This document shows, in pieces, positions 50,815 to 60,699 of a stretch of 64,000 nucleotides of DNA. Each line of letters opens with the position of its first letter. Position 1 is the stretch's first letter. The DNA lies in NCBI GenBank assembly GCA_038373865.1, contig JAXGGA010002827.1:46001-110000 (forward strand), written 5' to 3'. The notes under the pieces were generated by a model that saw nothing but the letters and a program-made list of their open reading frames with translations, had not been told where the DNA came from and made no database searches. Position numbers and translations under genes: made by a program. Source of the DNA: Uloborus plumipes (lineage: Eukaryota > Arthropoda > Arachnida > Araneae > Uloboridae).

Positions 50815-52238
50815 CACTGGCGGAAAAAAAAATCCCAACACCAAGAAAAAATTTCTGTAGAGTAATGAAATTTGGGTAATGCAATTGTCTAGTTAACATG
50901 TTTAATTGATTTAATGTACAAGATCACTGGCTAATTTAAGCTCAAAAAAATGCTGTGCAAATGTGAAATTATGTTAATTTAGTAGAGGGTGTAACCTCCA
51001 GAATTTTGAAGGAAAGTCTGCAAGCGTGCATGCATTATGTCATACAGGTGCCGAATGTCACTTTGTAGTATGGAGTTCCATGCTTGTTGCACTTGTTGTG
51101 TCAATACTAGGACCGTCACTGCTGACTGTGGATGATGCTCGAGGTGCCGTCACATGATATTCCGTACGTTATCAATTGGAGACATACCTGGTGATTTTTC
51201 AGGTCATGGTAACATGTCAGCACTTTGTAGAGTACATTGCGTTACAGCAGCGATGTGAGGGCGAGCGTTATCGTGTTGGAAAACGCCCCCTTGAATGCTA
51301 CTCATGAAGGGCTGTACTGGTTAAATTACCAGACTGACGACAAATTTTCAGTCAGTGAGTTTGGGATAACCACAAGAATGCCCCTGCTGTTGTAGGAAAT
51401 TGCTCCAGAGACCATAACTCCAGGTGTGGGTCTCATGTGTCTAGGTCGTAGACCGCTTGGATGCGGGCGGTCTCCTGGCCTCCTTCTGTCCAATATACAA
51501 CCACCACTGGCACTAAGGCAGAATCTGTTTTCATCAAAAATTACAACAGATCTCCACTCCGACCTCCAGTGAGCTCTGTCGTGGCACCACTGCCGTCGGA
51601 AAAGGCAATGGTTTGCAGTCAATGGAATACCGGCTGCAGGCTGCCTGGCTCGGAGCTGTCCTTGAAGTGAACAGTTTCTTACTGTTCCTTGGGTCACGAC
51701 GGTACCAACTGCAGCTCGAATGTCAGCCACAGATGCAGTACGATGCGCCACAGCCGTACGCAAGATTCGGCGATCTTCCTTCTCAGTCGTGCCACGTGGC
51801 AGCTCGGAACACGATCTTATTGAGGTAGTACCATCCCTTGACCATAGCTTCCAATAATTATGCACGGTGGATACATTCCGGCCAAGTCTTTCTGCAATAT
51901 CGCGAATTGAAAATCCATCTTCTCGTAGTCAAATTATACGACCTCGTTTAAACTCGGTGAGCTGTTGATAATGGCTTCTTCGTCTTCTTAATGGCATTCC
52001 TAGCTAATATGAACGCAATTCGCCAAATTAAACGGAAAAATAATACATACGAGCTTCACAACACGCTTTTAAAACAATCCTTATTTGCATGTTCTGAGTG
52101 ACGCCAGCTGCGCCACACTTATGTGCGGAACGCGAAATTTCAATCGATGTCATCTTTCAATCGTATAAACACGCCTACCGAATTTCGTTTATGTAACACA
52201 AGTCTTTCTTGGTATTGGGATTTTTTTTCCCGCCAGTG
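50815..52238 (-). mobile_element. Full-length Tc1-like element
   Basis: The ends are CACTGGCGG plus an A run then ATCCCAACACCAAGAA at the left, and the inverse of CACTGGCGGG, an A run, ATCCCAATACCAAGAA at the right. TA flanks both (50813-50814 and 52239-52240). Length is 1424 bp. It sits at the left edge of a (TA)n tract. The transposase is on the - strand. Confidence 0.9.
50980..51997 (-). pseudogene. Tc1-like transposase pseudogene
   Basis: Starting from the ATG at 51995-51997 (MPLRRRRSHYQQLTEFKRGR), the - strand reads a paired-type helix-turn-helix region. After it comes VTQGTVRN, the first catalytic acidic block FDENRFCLS (about 51545), and GVMVSGAISYNSRG. Further on are QHDNARPH with the second catalytic Asp (about 51238) and SPIDNV near 51165, where Tc1 proteins have Glu but here Asp. 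The C-terminus SGGYTLY ends at 50980. Breaks seen are a TGA in place of Arg after GRII (about 51935), a frame change near 51330, and further in-frame stops after about 51315. Length matches the usual 340 residues, so the copy is complete but dead. Confidence 0.85.
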
Positions 52239-52254
52239 TATATATACATATATG

Positions 52255-52301
<47 letters not shown>
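52239..52301. repeat. (TA)n tract between Tc1 and hAT insertions
   Basis: TATATATACATATATG-type sequence followed by uninterrupted TA units up to the hAT left end. Confidence 0.9.
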
Positions 52302-52304
<3 letters not shown>

Positions 52305-52720
52305 GGATGGAACGAAGCGGCATTTGGCCGAAGCGCCGAACACCGAAGCTTCGGCTGGCGCACATATTGAAGTTTTTGGATTAAATGCATAACAAATGCG
52401 TAGAGAAGAGTTTTATACTTTTCTCCATATGTTTTAATATTTTTAATTCTTAATGTTACACAATATTTTCAACTTGCTGTGGCATTCTTAAATTGATTTC
52501 ATTAATTAAAGTTTATTTTTATTTTGGTTGTTTTTATTTTAATGTTCTTAGTATTACACAACATTTTCAGCTTACTGAGTCATTCTTAAATTAATTTCAC
52601 TAACTAAAAGTTTTCTTGTTTTGTTTTGCTTTATACTGCTAGTACAAGAAAAGACGACATTACTATTTTTGTATTGCAAATTAGTAGTAGGAAGCTCTAC
52701 TTGGAACATGAAAAGCTCAG

Positions 52721-54496
52721 TATAACCTGTTTTCTTCATACGCTGCATCTTGTTGTGTCAATTGCATTAACAAGTCAAAAGTCTGTAATTGACACTGTAG
52801 CTACTTGCAGAAAAATTGTGGGCCACTTCAACCACTCTGAAAAAGCATGTTTTAGATTGACAGAAATACAGGAGAAGAAGCTGAATGGTAAAAAGAAAAA
52901 ATTACTGCAAGATGTCGCAACTAGATGGAACAGTACTTTTTATATGCTTGACTAGTGTCTTCTGTATGCTGCTGAATTTGGAGGCATAAATAATTTAAGT
53001 CCTAATCAATGGATGCTCCTTGAAAAAACACTAAGCTTACTCAAGCCCTTTGAAGCCGTGACAAAAGAAATATGTGGTACTCTATCCTTAGTTTCAGAAG
53101 TCATACCTATGGTTGCAACTAGGGATGCACCGATAAGCAAATTGGCCGATTACCGATTACCGATTAATCGGTTGTTGATAATCGGCCGATTAATCGGCTG
53201 GGCCGATTGATGATAACTTTGATTGTTTCCTACTACCAATTTTACCATCACTGATTTTTCTCTCTTCGACAGTTCCAAATTTAGAAATAGTAAGTAATTT
53301 ATTTCTGAGAGAAGATTTTTTTTCCATTTTCCTAGTTTTTGCAAACTATTTATCAAATTTCTTAGAACCAATTTTCATATTATTGTCAATAATATTATTA
53401 ACACATTGTTAGTTATGTTAATTGGACATAAAAATTAAAAAAAAAAGGGGGGGTGAGGGGGAGTCTGTGGTGAGCACTAGAATTTAGGAGTACTTTCAAT
53501 TTATATTTTCTAATAATTAGTAACAATTTAATTCAATACTTATATTCCTTGAAAATCAGAGATTATCTAAAAGCACTGTGCTAAGGAGAAAACTATCGCC
53601 ACATGAAAAAAGTGTAGCAACATTGTCTATGTGTTTGTATATCTATTCAAAGTAGGAGACTTAATTAAAAAAAAACTTTATATCAACTGTGAGGATTATT
53701 ATTACTGTTAACAACATTATTCATCATAGTTTCTTAGTGAAGGTATACTTAAAGAATAGTATTTGAAAAATATTTTTTCTGCCGATTAATCGGTCCCATT
53801 TTGCCGATTATTATAATCGGTAAAGTGGCCGATTAATCGGTGCATCCCTAGTTGCAACCCTCAAACTGTGTTTACTTAAAGAAAAAAAGGAAGATGAATT
53901 TTTGGTAGTAGAAACTATGAAGAAAACCCTCTTACAAGAGCTAAACAGGAGATTCGAATCTATTTCAGATGCTGATAGTTATTACTTAGCAACAGTTTTG
54001 GACCCGCGATTTAAGCTTGCTTTTTTCGACACTAATGAAAGAAAAGAAAATTTGGAAAAAAAACTTGATTTCAATGATGGGAAAAGAAAACCCACACACC
54101 ATTTCTGATCCTGGAACAAGCCGATTGGAAAATGCCAAAACACCAGAAGAACCAGGTTCTTCTTTATGGGATTGCTTTGAGGAAATCACAAGCAATGAAT
54201 CACAAGTAATAGTACTTTCGTTGCCTGAAGAAAAAGAACTAGAACTGTACATGAACAAGCCACTCTTAAATAGGAAAAATTGCCCACTGAATTGGTGGAA
54301 GGAAAATAAGACAATTTTTCCAGGATTATCAGAATTGGCCAAACGCTACTTATATGCTCCAGGTAGCAGTGTATACAGTGAAAGGTTATTTTCCGAAGCT
54401 GGTAATATGTACGAGAAGAAAAGAAGCAGAATTCTGCCTAAAAATGCTGAGACGTTGGTTTTTTTACATCATAATTCTAAGTTGTGTGACAAATGA
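52721..54496 (+). pseudogene. hAT transposase pseudogene, copy 1
   Basis: It retains only the 3' part of the coding region. CFLHTLHLVVSIALTSQKSV (from 52730) is followed by LQDVATRWNSTFYMLD and then a stop where copy 2 has 24 more bases. It continues QWMLLEKTLSLLKPFEAV and SLVSEVIPMVAT to the MITE at 53120. After the MITE come LQELNRRFESISDADSYYLA (53930-53990), a frame change in a region of A runs, and the hAT C-terminal dimerisation segment with YAPGSSVYSERLFSEAGN and RSRILPKNAETLVFLHHN, ending in TGA at 54494-54496. The BED finger and N-terminal catalytic part are deleted. Confidence 0.85.
53120..53850. mobile_element. 731 bp hAT MITE nested in hAT copy 1
   Basis: The ends are TAGGGATGCACCGAT and ATCGGTGCATCCCTA, perfect inverted repeats. 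Subterminal CCGATTAATCGG palindromes lie at both ends. A perfect 8 bp duplication GTTGCAAC (53112-53119 and 53851-53858) flanks it. The homologous site in copy 2 (about 61937-61946) is uninterrupted. The interior is AT-rich and non-coding. Confidence 0.93.
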
Positions 54497-55297
54497 GCAG
54501 GTATTATTCTATTAATTCAAGTATAAATGACGAATCTTTTTTAAAGTTAATCAACTAATCAGAATTTATTCTTTTTTAATTATAAATACTTAAAATGCGG
54601 ATCTTGGGTGGATGTGTGCTACTAATGGACTGGGCCCCTTCCTCATATTTTGATTTATACAAAAATAAATAAATAAGATGTAGCTTTAAGTTATGTATTA
54701 ACAATTACTTACTTGTTTTACTATATCCTGATTTTGTTGTTTAGAATCTTGATCAATGAAATACATAATAAGTTAATATATGTTGATAGATTAATGCATC
54801 TCTTTAAAAAACTGAAAATGTGTACCTATAAATTTCAAAAAATATAAAATTTTAAAAGAAAGTAATTCAGGATGCATAATAGTTGCACATCTGCCCTTGT
54901 ACACCTAAGAACCATTACCATTGTTCAAAGTTTCAAAGCTAAAAATCATTGAAAAATACTCAATGCAGTAAAGTTTTTTGAACAAATATAACGAAATGTA
55001 ATTTTTAAAAGAACATATTGTTAATAAATATTTTATTAATTATTGAATGCATTCTGGCTTCAAATGTTTAATACGCACATATTTTTAATTGAATATAAAT
55101 TTCTATTATGATTTATCACGAGGAACAATTTTGAGTTAAAAAGACTATCTTATATGATAATAATTGTAACAGAAAATTTGCTGCATAAATTTCAGGCCGA
55201 AGCAGCCGAAGCGGCCGAATCACAACTCATGCTTCTGCCAGACCGAAGCTTCGGCAAAATGGCCGAAGCTTCGGTCCGGCCGAAGCTTCGTTCCATC

Positions 55298-55498
<201 letters not shown>

Positions 55499-55940
55499 TT
55501 ACATACCTGTATATGATGCAAAGAGTCAAACTTTCTGAAAGTTAATCAAAAATACACACATCTCATCTTTCCTCTCCTACTATTTCATCTCTAAAAAAGG
55601 AAAATTATTTATTCGTTAATTTTAATATAATTAATAACCGTTACGATCTTCATTATTTTCGTTTCAGGTCCTTACGTGGGTTTCAATGCTCTGAAAACTG
55701 GAAAGAAAAACTCACCAGACTAAGTACATATCTAGTCGACTTCTTATTTCAGAAAAAAAAAACTCTTTCAGAATCCATATTACCATGGATTTTCCTATAC
55801 AAAAAGCAAGTACCCATGCTTTTAGGATTTTTGTCTGCCTATGAACCTGACCTAATACTAAAGCAGAGTAAACAGCATGATAGCTTTTATAGAGTTTTTT
55901 CTGCATCATGTGGTGTTAGGGATTCAGTCAGCTCTAAACA

Positions 55941-56415
55941 ATGAAAATTAATTCACATTCTTTTAAATTAACTTGTTATGGAGTGAAAAAAAGTTAAATA
56001 TTAAAACTTAAATCCAAATTTTAGAGTAGTTTTGTTTAAATGTTTTAATAACTATCAATTAGTTATCTTATCAATCAAGTTTAATAAAAATTAAATTAAT
56101 AAATTTAATGAAAATTAATTCGCATTCTTTTAAATTAACTTGTTATGCCGTGAAAAAAGTTACAAATATTAAAACTTACATCCAGTTTTTAAAGAAGTTT
56201 TGTTTAAATGTTTAAAAACTATCAATTAGTTATCTCATCAGTCAAGTTTAATAAAAATTAAATTAATAAATTTAATGAAAATTAATTCTCATTCTTTTAA
56301 ATTAACTTGTTATGCCATGAAAAAAGTTAAAAGTATTAAAAGTTAAATCCAGTTTTTAAAGTAGTTTTGTTTAAATGTTTTAATAACTATTAATTAGCTA
56401 TTTTATCAATCTAAA
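55941..56415. repeat. Tandem array, 167 bp unit, about 2.9 copies
   Basis: ATGAAAATTAATTC starts units at 55941, 56108 and 56275. Each continues CATTCTTTTAAATTAACTTG, TTATG, TGAAAAAAGTTA, GTAGTTTTGTTTAAATG and ends TTAATAAAAATTAAATTAAT. Units look roughly 90-95% alike, so it is young compared with the 245 bp array. Confidence 0.88.
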
Positions 56416-56419
56416 AATC

Positions 56420-57426
56420 TTTACATCAAAGTGATTTTTTTTTATTTTGAGTAAAAGCAAAACTAAATTAATTAGTACTCAGTGTACAAATCTGCTAAAT
56501 ATTTTTGATCAAACTATTTTATTTATTTATTTATTAGTTAAAATTTATTATTTCAAATTAAAATTAAAAAAAATCACTTGTAAAAATTTATTAAGTATAC
56601 CCAAGACACACAGCACTTAATTAATGTACCCACTTCATTTTTAAAATAAAAAAATCTGTTACAGTAATTCCTCGAAGCAATAAAGCCATATTCAAAAGCC
56701 ATATGTTTGATTTTTTAAAATGCTAGTTACCATTATTTACTCCCGAGCCCTTCAATTATGATTAGGATTGCTTATTACACTTTATTTTAATAACCTAAAA
56801 CTCCAAAAGTTTACTTCAGTGTCTGAAATCAGAAATTGTCAAATTCATTTGAAAATGTATTTTGATTATTAATATCAAATTTAAACATGTTTTGGACAGA
56901 AATTTAGGTTTTTGACACTTATGTCAAAAACCATGTCAAAAAGTGGTTTTTGACATGACGGTAAAAACCACGGTTAAAACCGGATAAAACCTCCGACTGT
57001 CAAAAACTTGCCAACCCTGAATTTTAGTCTTTGACTCTTTGCCCGAAAATCAGTCCAATTCTGACTCTGAGGAGCTAGTCACAACATCCACATTCATCAT
57101 ACTGAGAAAAAATTCCCTCCTTAATAGGGAAAGGAAAATTCCATTGAGAGCCAGTTAATAGTCCTTTTCTTTTCAGCATACTTTTAAGTAGAATTAAACA
57201 GCGCGGCATTAGTTTTCCCACATTCCAACATTAATATAATTAGTTACATTGTGACTTTACTTTAAATATTTAGTAAAATTACCCGGCCTGTAGTGATACC
57301 TCTTTTCTTGGGCATCAGCCCTTAAAGGTTTTTATCTTACAAATTATGCTCAAAATCAACTAGCATGAAAGCTCTCATTAAGGGCCATATTTTAGTACCA
57401 ATAAGTTGTAAATATAATTTCTACGA
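56420..57426. other. Unassigned AT-rich sequence
   Basis: No exon recognised. At about 56910-57005 there are repeated and inverted TTTTTGACA / TGTCAAAAA motifs with GGTTTTTGACATGACGG. Confidence 0.3.
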
Positions 57427-57430
57427 TTAC

Positions 57431-57684
57431 CGATAAATGCTGTCATTGGAATAACTTTTCAACTTTTTACTGAGCAGATGTAAAGTCTTGGGTTCACCCA
57501 GAGTAGCAACAGTAGCTTGAAACCTAGTGGCATTCACATTTTTCAGGGAAAAATGTTTATCTATTAGCAAATTCAAAGATGAAACATCACTTTTTCGAGA
57601 AATATAGTACAAAAGAATTGTAAACGAGATTACAAATAAGAGAGCTAGTCGTGTAAAAAATTTTGCATGCTGATTTCTCAACAT
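57431..57684 (-). CDS. Candidate first coding exon of a type II membrane protein (unidentified)
   Basis: From ATG at 57682-57684 the - strand frame runs 84 codons plus two bases to a possible splice donor, CG|GTAATC, with the exon ending at 57431. Without splicing the frame closes at the TAA inside that donor. An in-frame TAA lies just upstream of the ATG. The protein begins MLRNQHAKFFTR, a short basic segment, followed by a hydrophobic stretch LALLFVISFTILLYYI (residues 13-28) and then a polar region with possible N-glycosylation sites at NATR and NDSI. That is the topology of a type II Golgi or ER membrane protein such as a glycosyltransferase or sulfotransferase, but no family signature is present in this part. 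It lies head-to-head with PRKCSH, about 650 bp between start codons. It could still be a chance frame. Confidence 0.4.
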
Positions 57685-58327
57685 CACTTATTGTACAGTG
57701 CAATTTACATATTTTTCGTTCATATAAAGTAACTATTTCACACTGAATCTATTACAAAATCATATCGAGAACAAATGACTATTTTGTTGGTTATAATACT
57801 CCGTATTTTCCATATCCTTTTCGTTTTAATTTTTTCAACTAGGTTTGTTTACTTAAGAGAGAGATGATGGAAGTGAAAGTTGTAGTGTACACAAGTTCTT
57901 CAAATCATAACAAAGTAAATTTTCTGCAAACAAGGCTACCAACAGGTTTTAGCCTTTAATTTGCCTTAAATTGGGAGAGTACTTTAAAGATTTGGGCATA
58001 TATTGAAAAATTGTGCAGTTCTAGAAATTACAAGGCAAAATATGCAGCGAACTTTCTTCTTGGAAAAAAAAAAAGAAGTGAATTCACCAAGAGTATCAAA
58101 TCAAAATAAACAAAGCGATCCCGATGATCCGTGAATCAGACAATTTAAATTTTATTTATGTTTTCTTAACGTTATTGAATTTAGTATAAGTTTATTTGAG
58201 TCATGGAAAGTGATTATGACTGTTTAAAAGTTTTGAAAATTGCTTGTATATTCTGGTATTTGTTTAAAAGTTGTAGTAAAATGTAACCTCGGTTTTGGTT
58301 TCTCCTTGCCCTGATTTTTTATTTCAG
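57685..58327. promoter_or_regulatory. Interval between divergent start codons; probable PRKCSH promoter, 5' UTR exon and intron 1
   Basis: No coding frame. Because a good 3' splice site sits just before the PRKCSH start codon, at least one non-coding 5' exon should lie upstream, here or further left. No TATA box or initiator could be assigned with confidence. If the - strand exon is real, this would act as a bidirectional promoter region. Confidence 0.35.
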
Positions 58328-58331
58328 CATA

Positions 58332-58434
58332 ATGCTATATATGACTTCGTTCAGCACACTGCATGTCGTGAATTTCTTAATTTCATTTCATTATGCTTCT
58401 GGTGCCTTAAGACCTCGTGGTGTGCCTTTGCCAA
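58332..58434 (+). CDS. PRKCSH: Glucosidase II beta subunit (PRKCSH), first coding exon: signal peptide and mature N-terminus
   Basis: The exon encodes MLYMTSFSTLHVVNFLISF then HYASGALRPRGVPLP plus one base. The first ~24 residues are a signal peptide (hydrophobic core LHVVNFLISF, likely cleavage near ASG-A); a second in-frame Met at codon 4 is an alternative start. RPRGVPLP matches the conserved RPRGV at the mature N-terminus of the glucosidase II beta subunit. The exon is preceded by a pyrimidine tract and TTTCAG ending at 58327, so a non-coding exon lies upstream. It ends CCAA|GTAAGG, a strong donor in phase 1, which joins in frame to the exon at 58877. The protein is the non-catalytic regulatory partner of glucosidase II alpha in the ER lumen, where the complex trims glucoses from N-glycans and feeds the calnexin cycle. 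Confidence 0.9.
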
Positions 58435-58876
58435 GTAAGGTTTTTTGTTTTTAAATATATTTATTATTAACTTTTTTTTTCTGCACATAACATGAAGTAT
58501 TTAAATTAAAACACAAGTATTCTTAGCAGGTTATCAGGTATTTTCCTACATAAACCATGAACTGACAAAAAAAAAAAAAAGAAACATACTTGCAATGAGA
58601 ATATTCTCCGTTATGTTACATCAATTTTTCAATTATTACTTTTCCTGAAGAGCAAAACAGAGTGATAATAGCTTACATTGAAACATCCTATAAAGTTTTC
58701 ATCTGAAATATTAAAAACTAAGAAGATTGGATCTATAAACATAATTAATGTATTTGAACTCGATAGGTATTCTGAACCATAAAATGCATTTTAATGGGAG
58801 ATCAACTCGAAAGGTTTTGGTAGTTTTTATTTTAAATTTAATATTATATTGTTATAACAAACATCTTTTCTTTCAG

Positions 58877-58993
58877 CAAAAATATTTTATGATCCCAGTC
58901 AACAGTTTCGTTGTTTAGATGGGTCAGGATCATTTCCTTTCCATTTTGTAAATGATGACTTTTGTGATTGTGATGATGGATCTGATGAGCCAG
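58877..58993 (+). CDS. PRKCSH: Glucosidase II beta subunit (PRKCSH), second coding exon: first LDL-receptor class A-like domain
   Basis: The acceptor TTTCTTTCAG ends at 58876 and the donor CCAG|GTATGC follows 58993. The split codon from exon 1 completes as ACA, and the frame reads KIFYDPSQQFRCLDG, SGSFPFHFVNDDFC, DCDDGSDEP. This is the first LDL-receptor class A-like repeat of the glucosidase II beta N-terminal domain, the part that binds the alpha subunit. The acidic DCDDGSDE motif coordinates calcium, and the Cys spacing fits the family. The exon is 117 bp in phase 1 on both sides, so it is a symmetric module. The second LDLa repeat, coiled coil, MRH lectin domain and ER-retention tail are not in the window. 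Intron 2 is at least 5 kb and contains a hAT element with a nested Penelope-like insertion. Confidence 0.95.
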
Positions 58994-60699
58994 GTATGCA
59001 GTATTTTGTCTAACTAATTACTGTAACTGCCTTTTAAATTTTCAGATTTTGAAGAATGAATGAAGCATATTTTCTCGATTATAATTCTAAATTATCTGTT
59101 GAAAAAGGGAAAAATTTATGGGCTCATAAAATGCTCCATTACATTTATATTTATCTCTGTTCCAGAAAAGGGCAAAAAATGACATAACTTTGTAAATTTT
59201 TGAGTTTTAATGCTTAAGCGTCAAGCATACGGTGGAACAACAATGCAATTGTATTTCGAGTTATGGCTGCTATGACATGGTTAAAGGGTTGAAAATTAGG
59301 GTTTAAGGTTAATAAAGTTTTAATTCCAAGTCTATATAATAGTAAAGAATATTTACTATGCATACAGCTATTTTTAGTCTCTTAATTTATTTTTGCAGTT
59401 AATGTTTCAAATAAAAGTTTTTCTGGTGATATACTTTTGATGAATTTCTGATGATTTACTTTGGTATGATATGGTTTTTTTAAAGTAAAACAAATTAAAA
59501 TAGTGGGTTTTTTGAGAAGCTTAATTTTTTGTACCTTTTAATTAGAGATGGAACGAAGCGGCATTTGGCCGAAGCGCCGAATACCGAAGCTTCGGCCAAC
59601 TAATGGCCGAAGCTTCGGCCGAAGCTTCGGCTGGAGCACATATTGAAGTTTTTGGATTAAATGCAACTTAAATGCGTAGAGTTTTATACTTTTCTCCATA
59701 TGTTTTAATATTCTTAATTCTTAGCGTTACACAATATTTTAAGCTTACTGTGGCATTCTTAAATTGATTTCATTAATTAAAGTTTATTTTTATTTTGATT
59801 GTTTTTATTTTAATGTTCTTAGTATTACACAACATTTTCAGCTTACTGAGTCATTCTTAAATTAATTTCACTAATTAAAAGTTTTCTTGTTTTGTTTTGC
59901 TTTGTACTGCTTTGTATTGCAAATTAGTAGTAGGAAGCTCTACTTGGAACATGAAAAGCTCAGTCTGCAGTTCAGTTGATGTTTTACAATAAAACAACTG
60001 ATATGATCATGTATTATACCATAGAACTACCCAATCTACTACTATTTACGTTGTGTTATATATTATAAATATCTTAATATTCTTAATGCAAAATGCTTCA
60101 GTTTTTGGTGAATTCGAAAAAATAGTATCATGCATTCTTTTTTACTTGTCTTTCATTTGGTATTTATTTTAAGAGGATTATTTAATAATGTGACAAGTTC
60201 AAAGAAACTATTCGTTCCAAGGTTGAGTTTTGTCAAAAAAAAAGGGGGGGGGAGGGAGGTTCTTTCTTTACACCTATGAACAAAAATACAGTAAAGTGCC
60301 ATTGCATAAAAGAATGTCTAGACCAGGCAGAGGAAAGGATTTATTCCTTCAAGGGATATTTTGCAGGTATGTGGCCAGGCACCAGGATTACTTTTTATTG
60401 ATTTATTTTTTATTTGTTTGTCTGTTTGTTTTCTGTTTTTTATAAATAAAGAGGATACAATAGTTTTTTTTTTCTTCTATTGGAAAAGAAATATCTTTAC
60501 TTGAGGGGGAAATAAAATCAGACTTACCCCTCATCGTAACCAAGTGAGCCAAAATTTACTTTAATATCAGTCATTCAGATTTGTTGGCTAGTTCAGGAAA
60601 CAAGCATACGCTTTCATTTTTTATTCTTATTTTTTAATTTGAATAATTTTGCTATGCAGTGATCGGATTTCTACACATTTTAACAACTTGAAGTGGTTA

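Noticed and set aside
51461..51828. + strand frames inside the Tc1-like element
   Set aside because: They are antisense shadows of the - strand transposase.
52123..52392. 89-codon + strand frame across the Tc1/hAT junction
   Set aside because: It runs through a TA repeat and the non-coding ends of two transposons.
54017..54342. - strand frame inside hAT copy 1
   Set aside because: It is the antisense shadow of the hAT C-terminal coding region.
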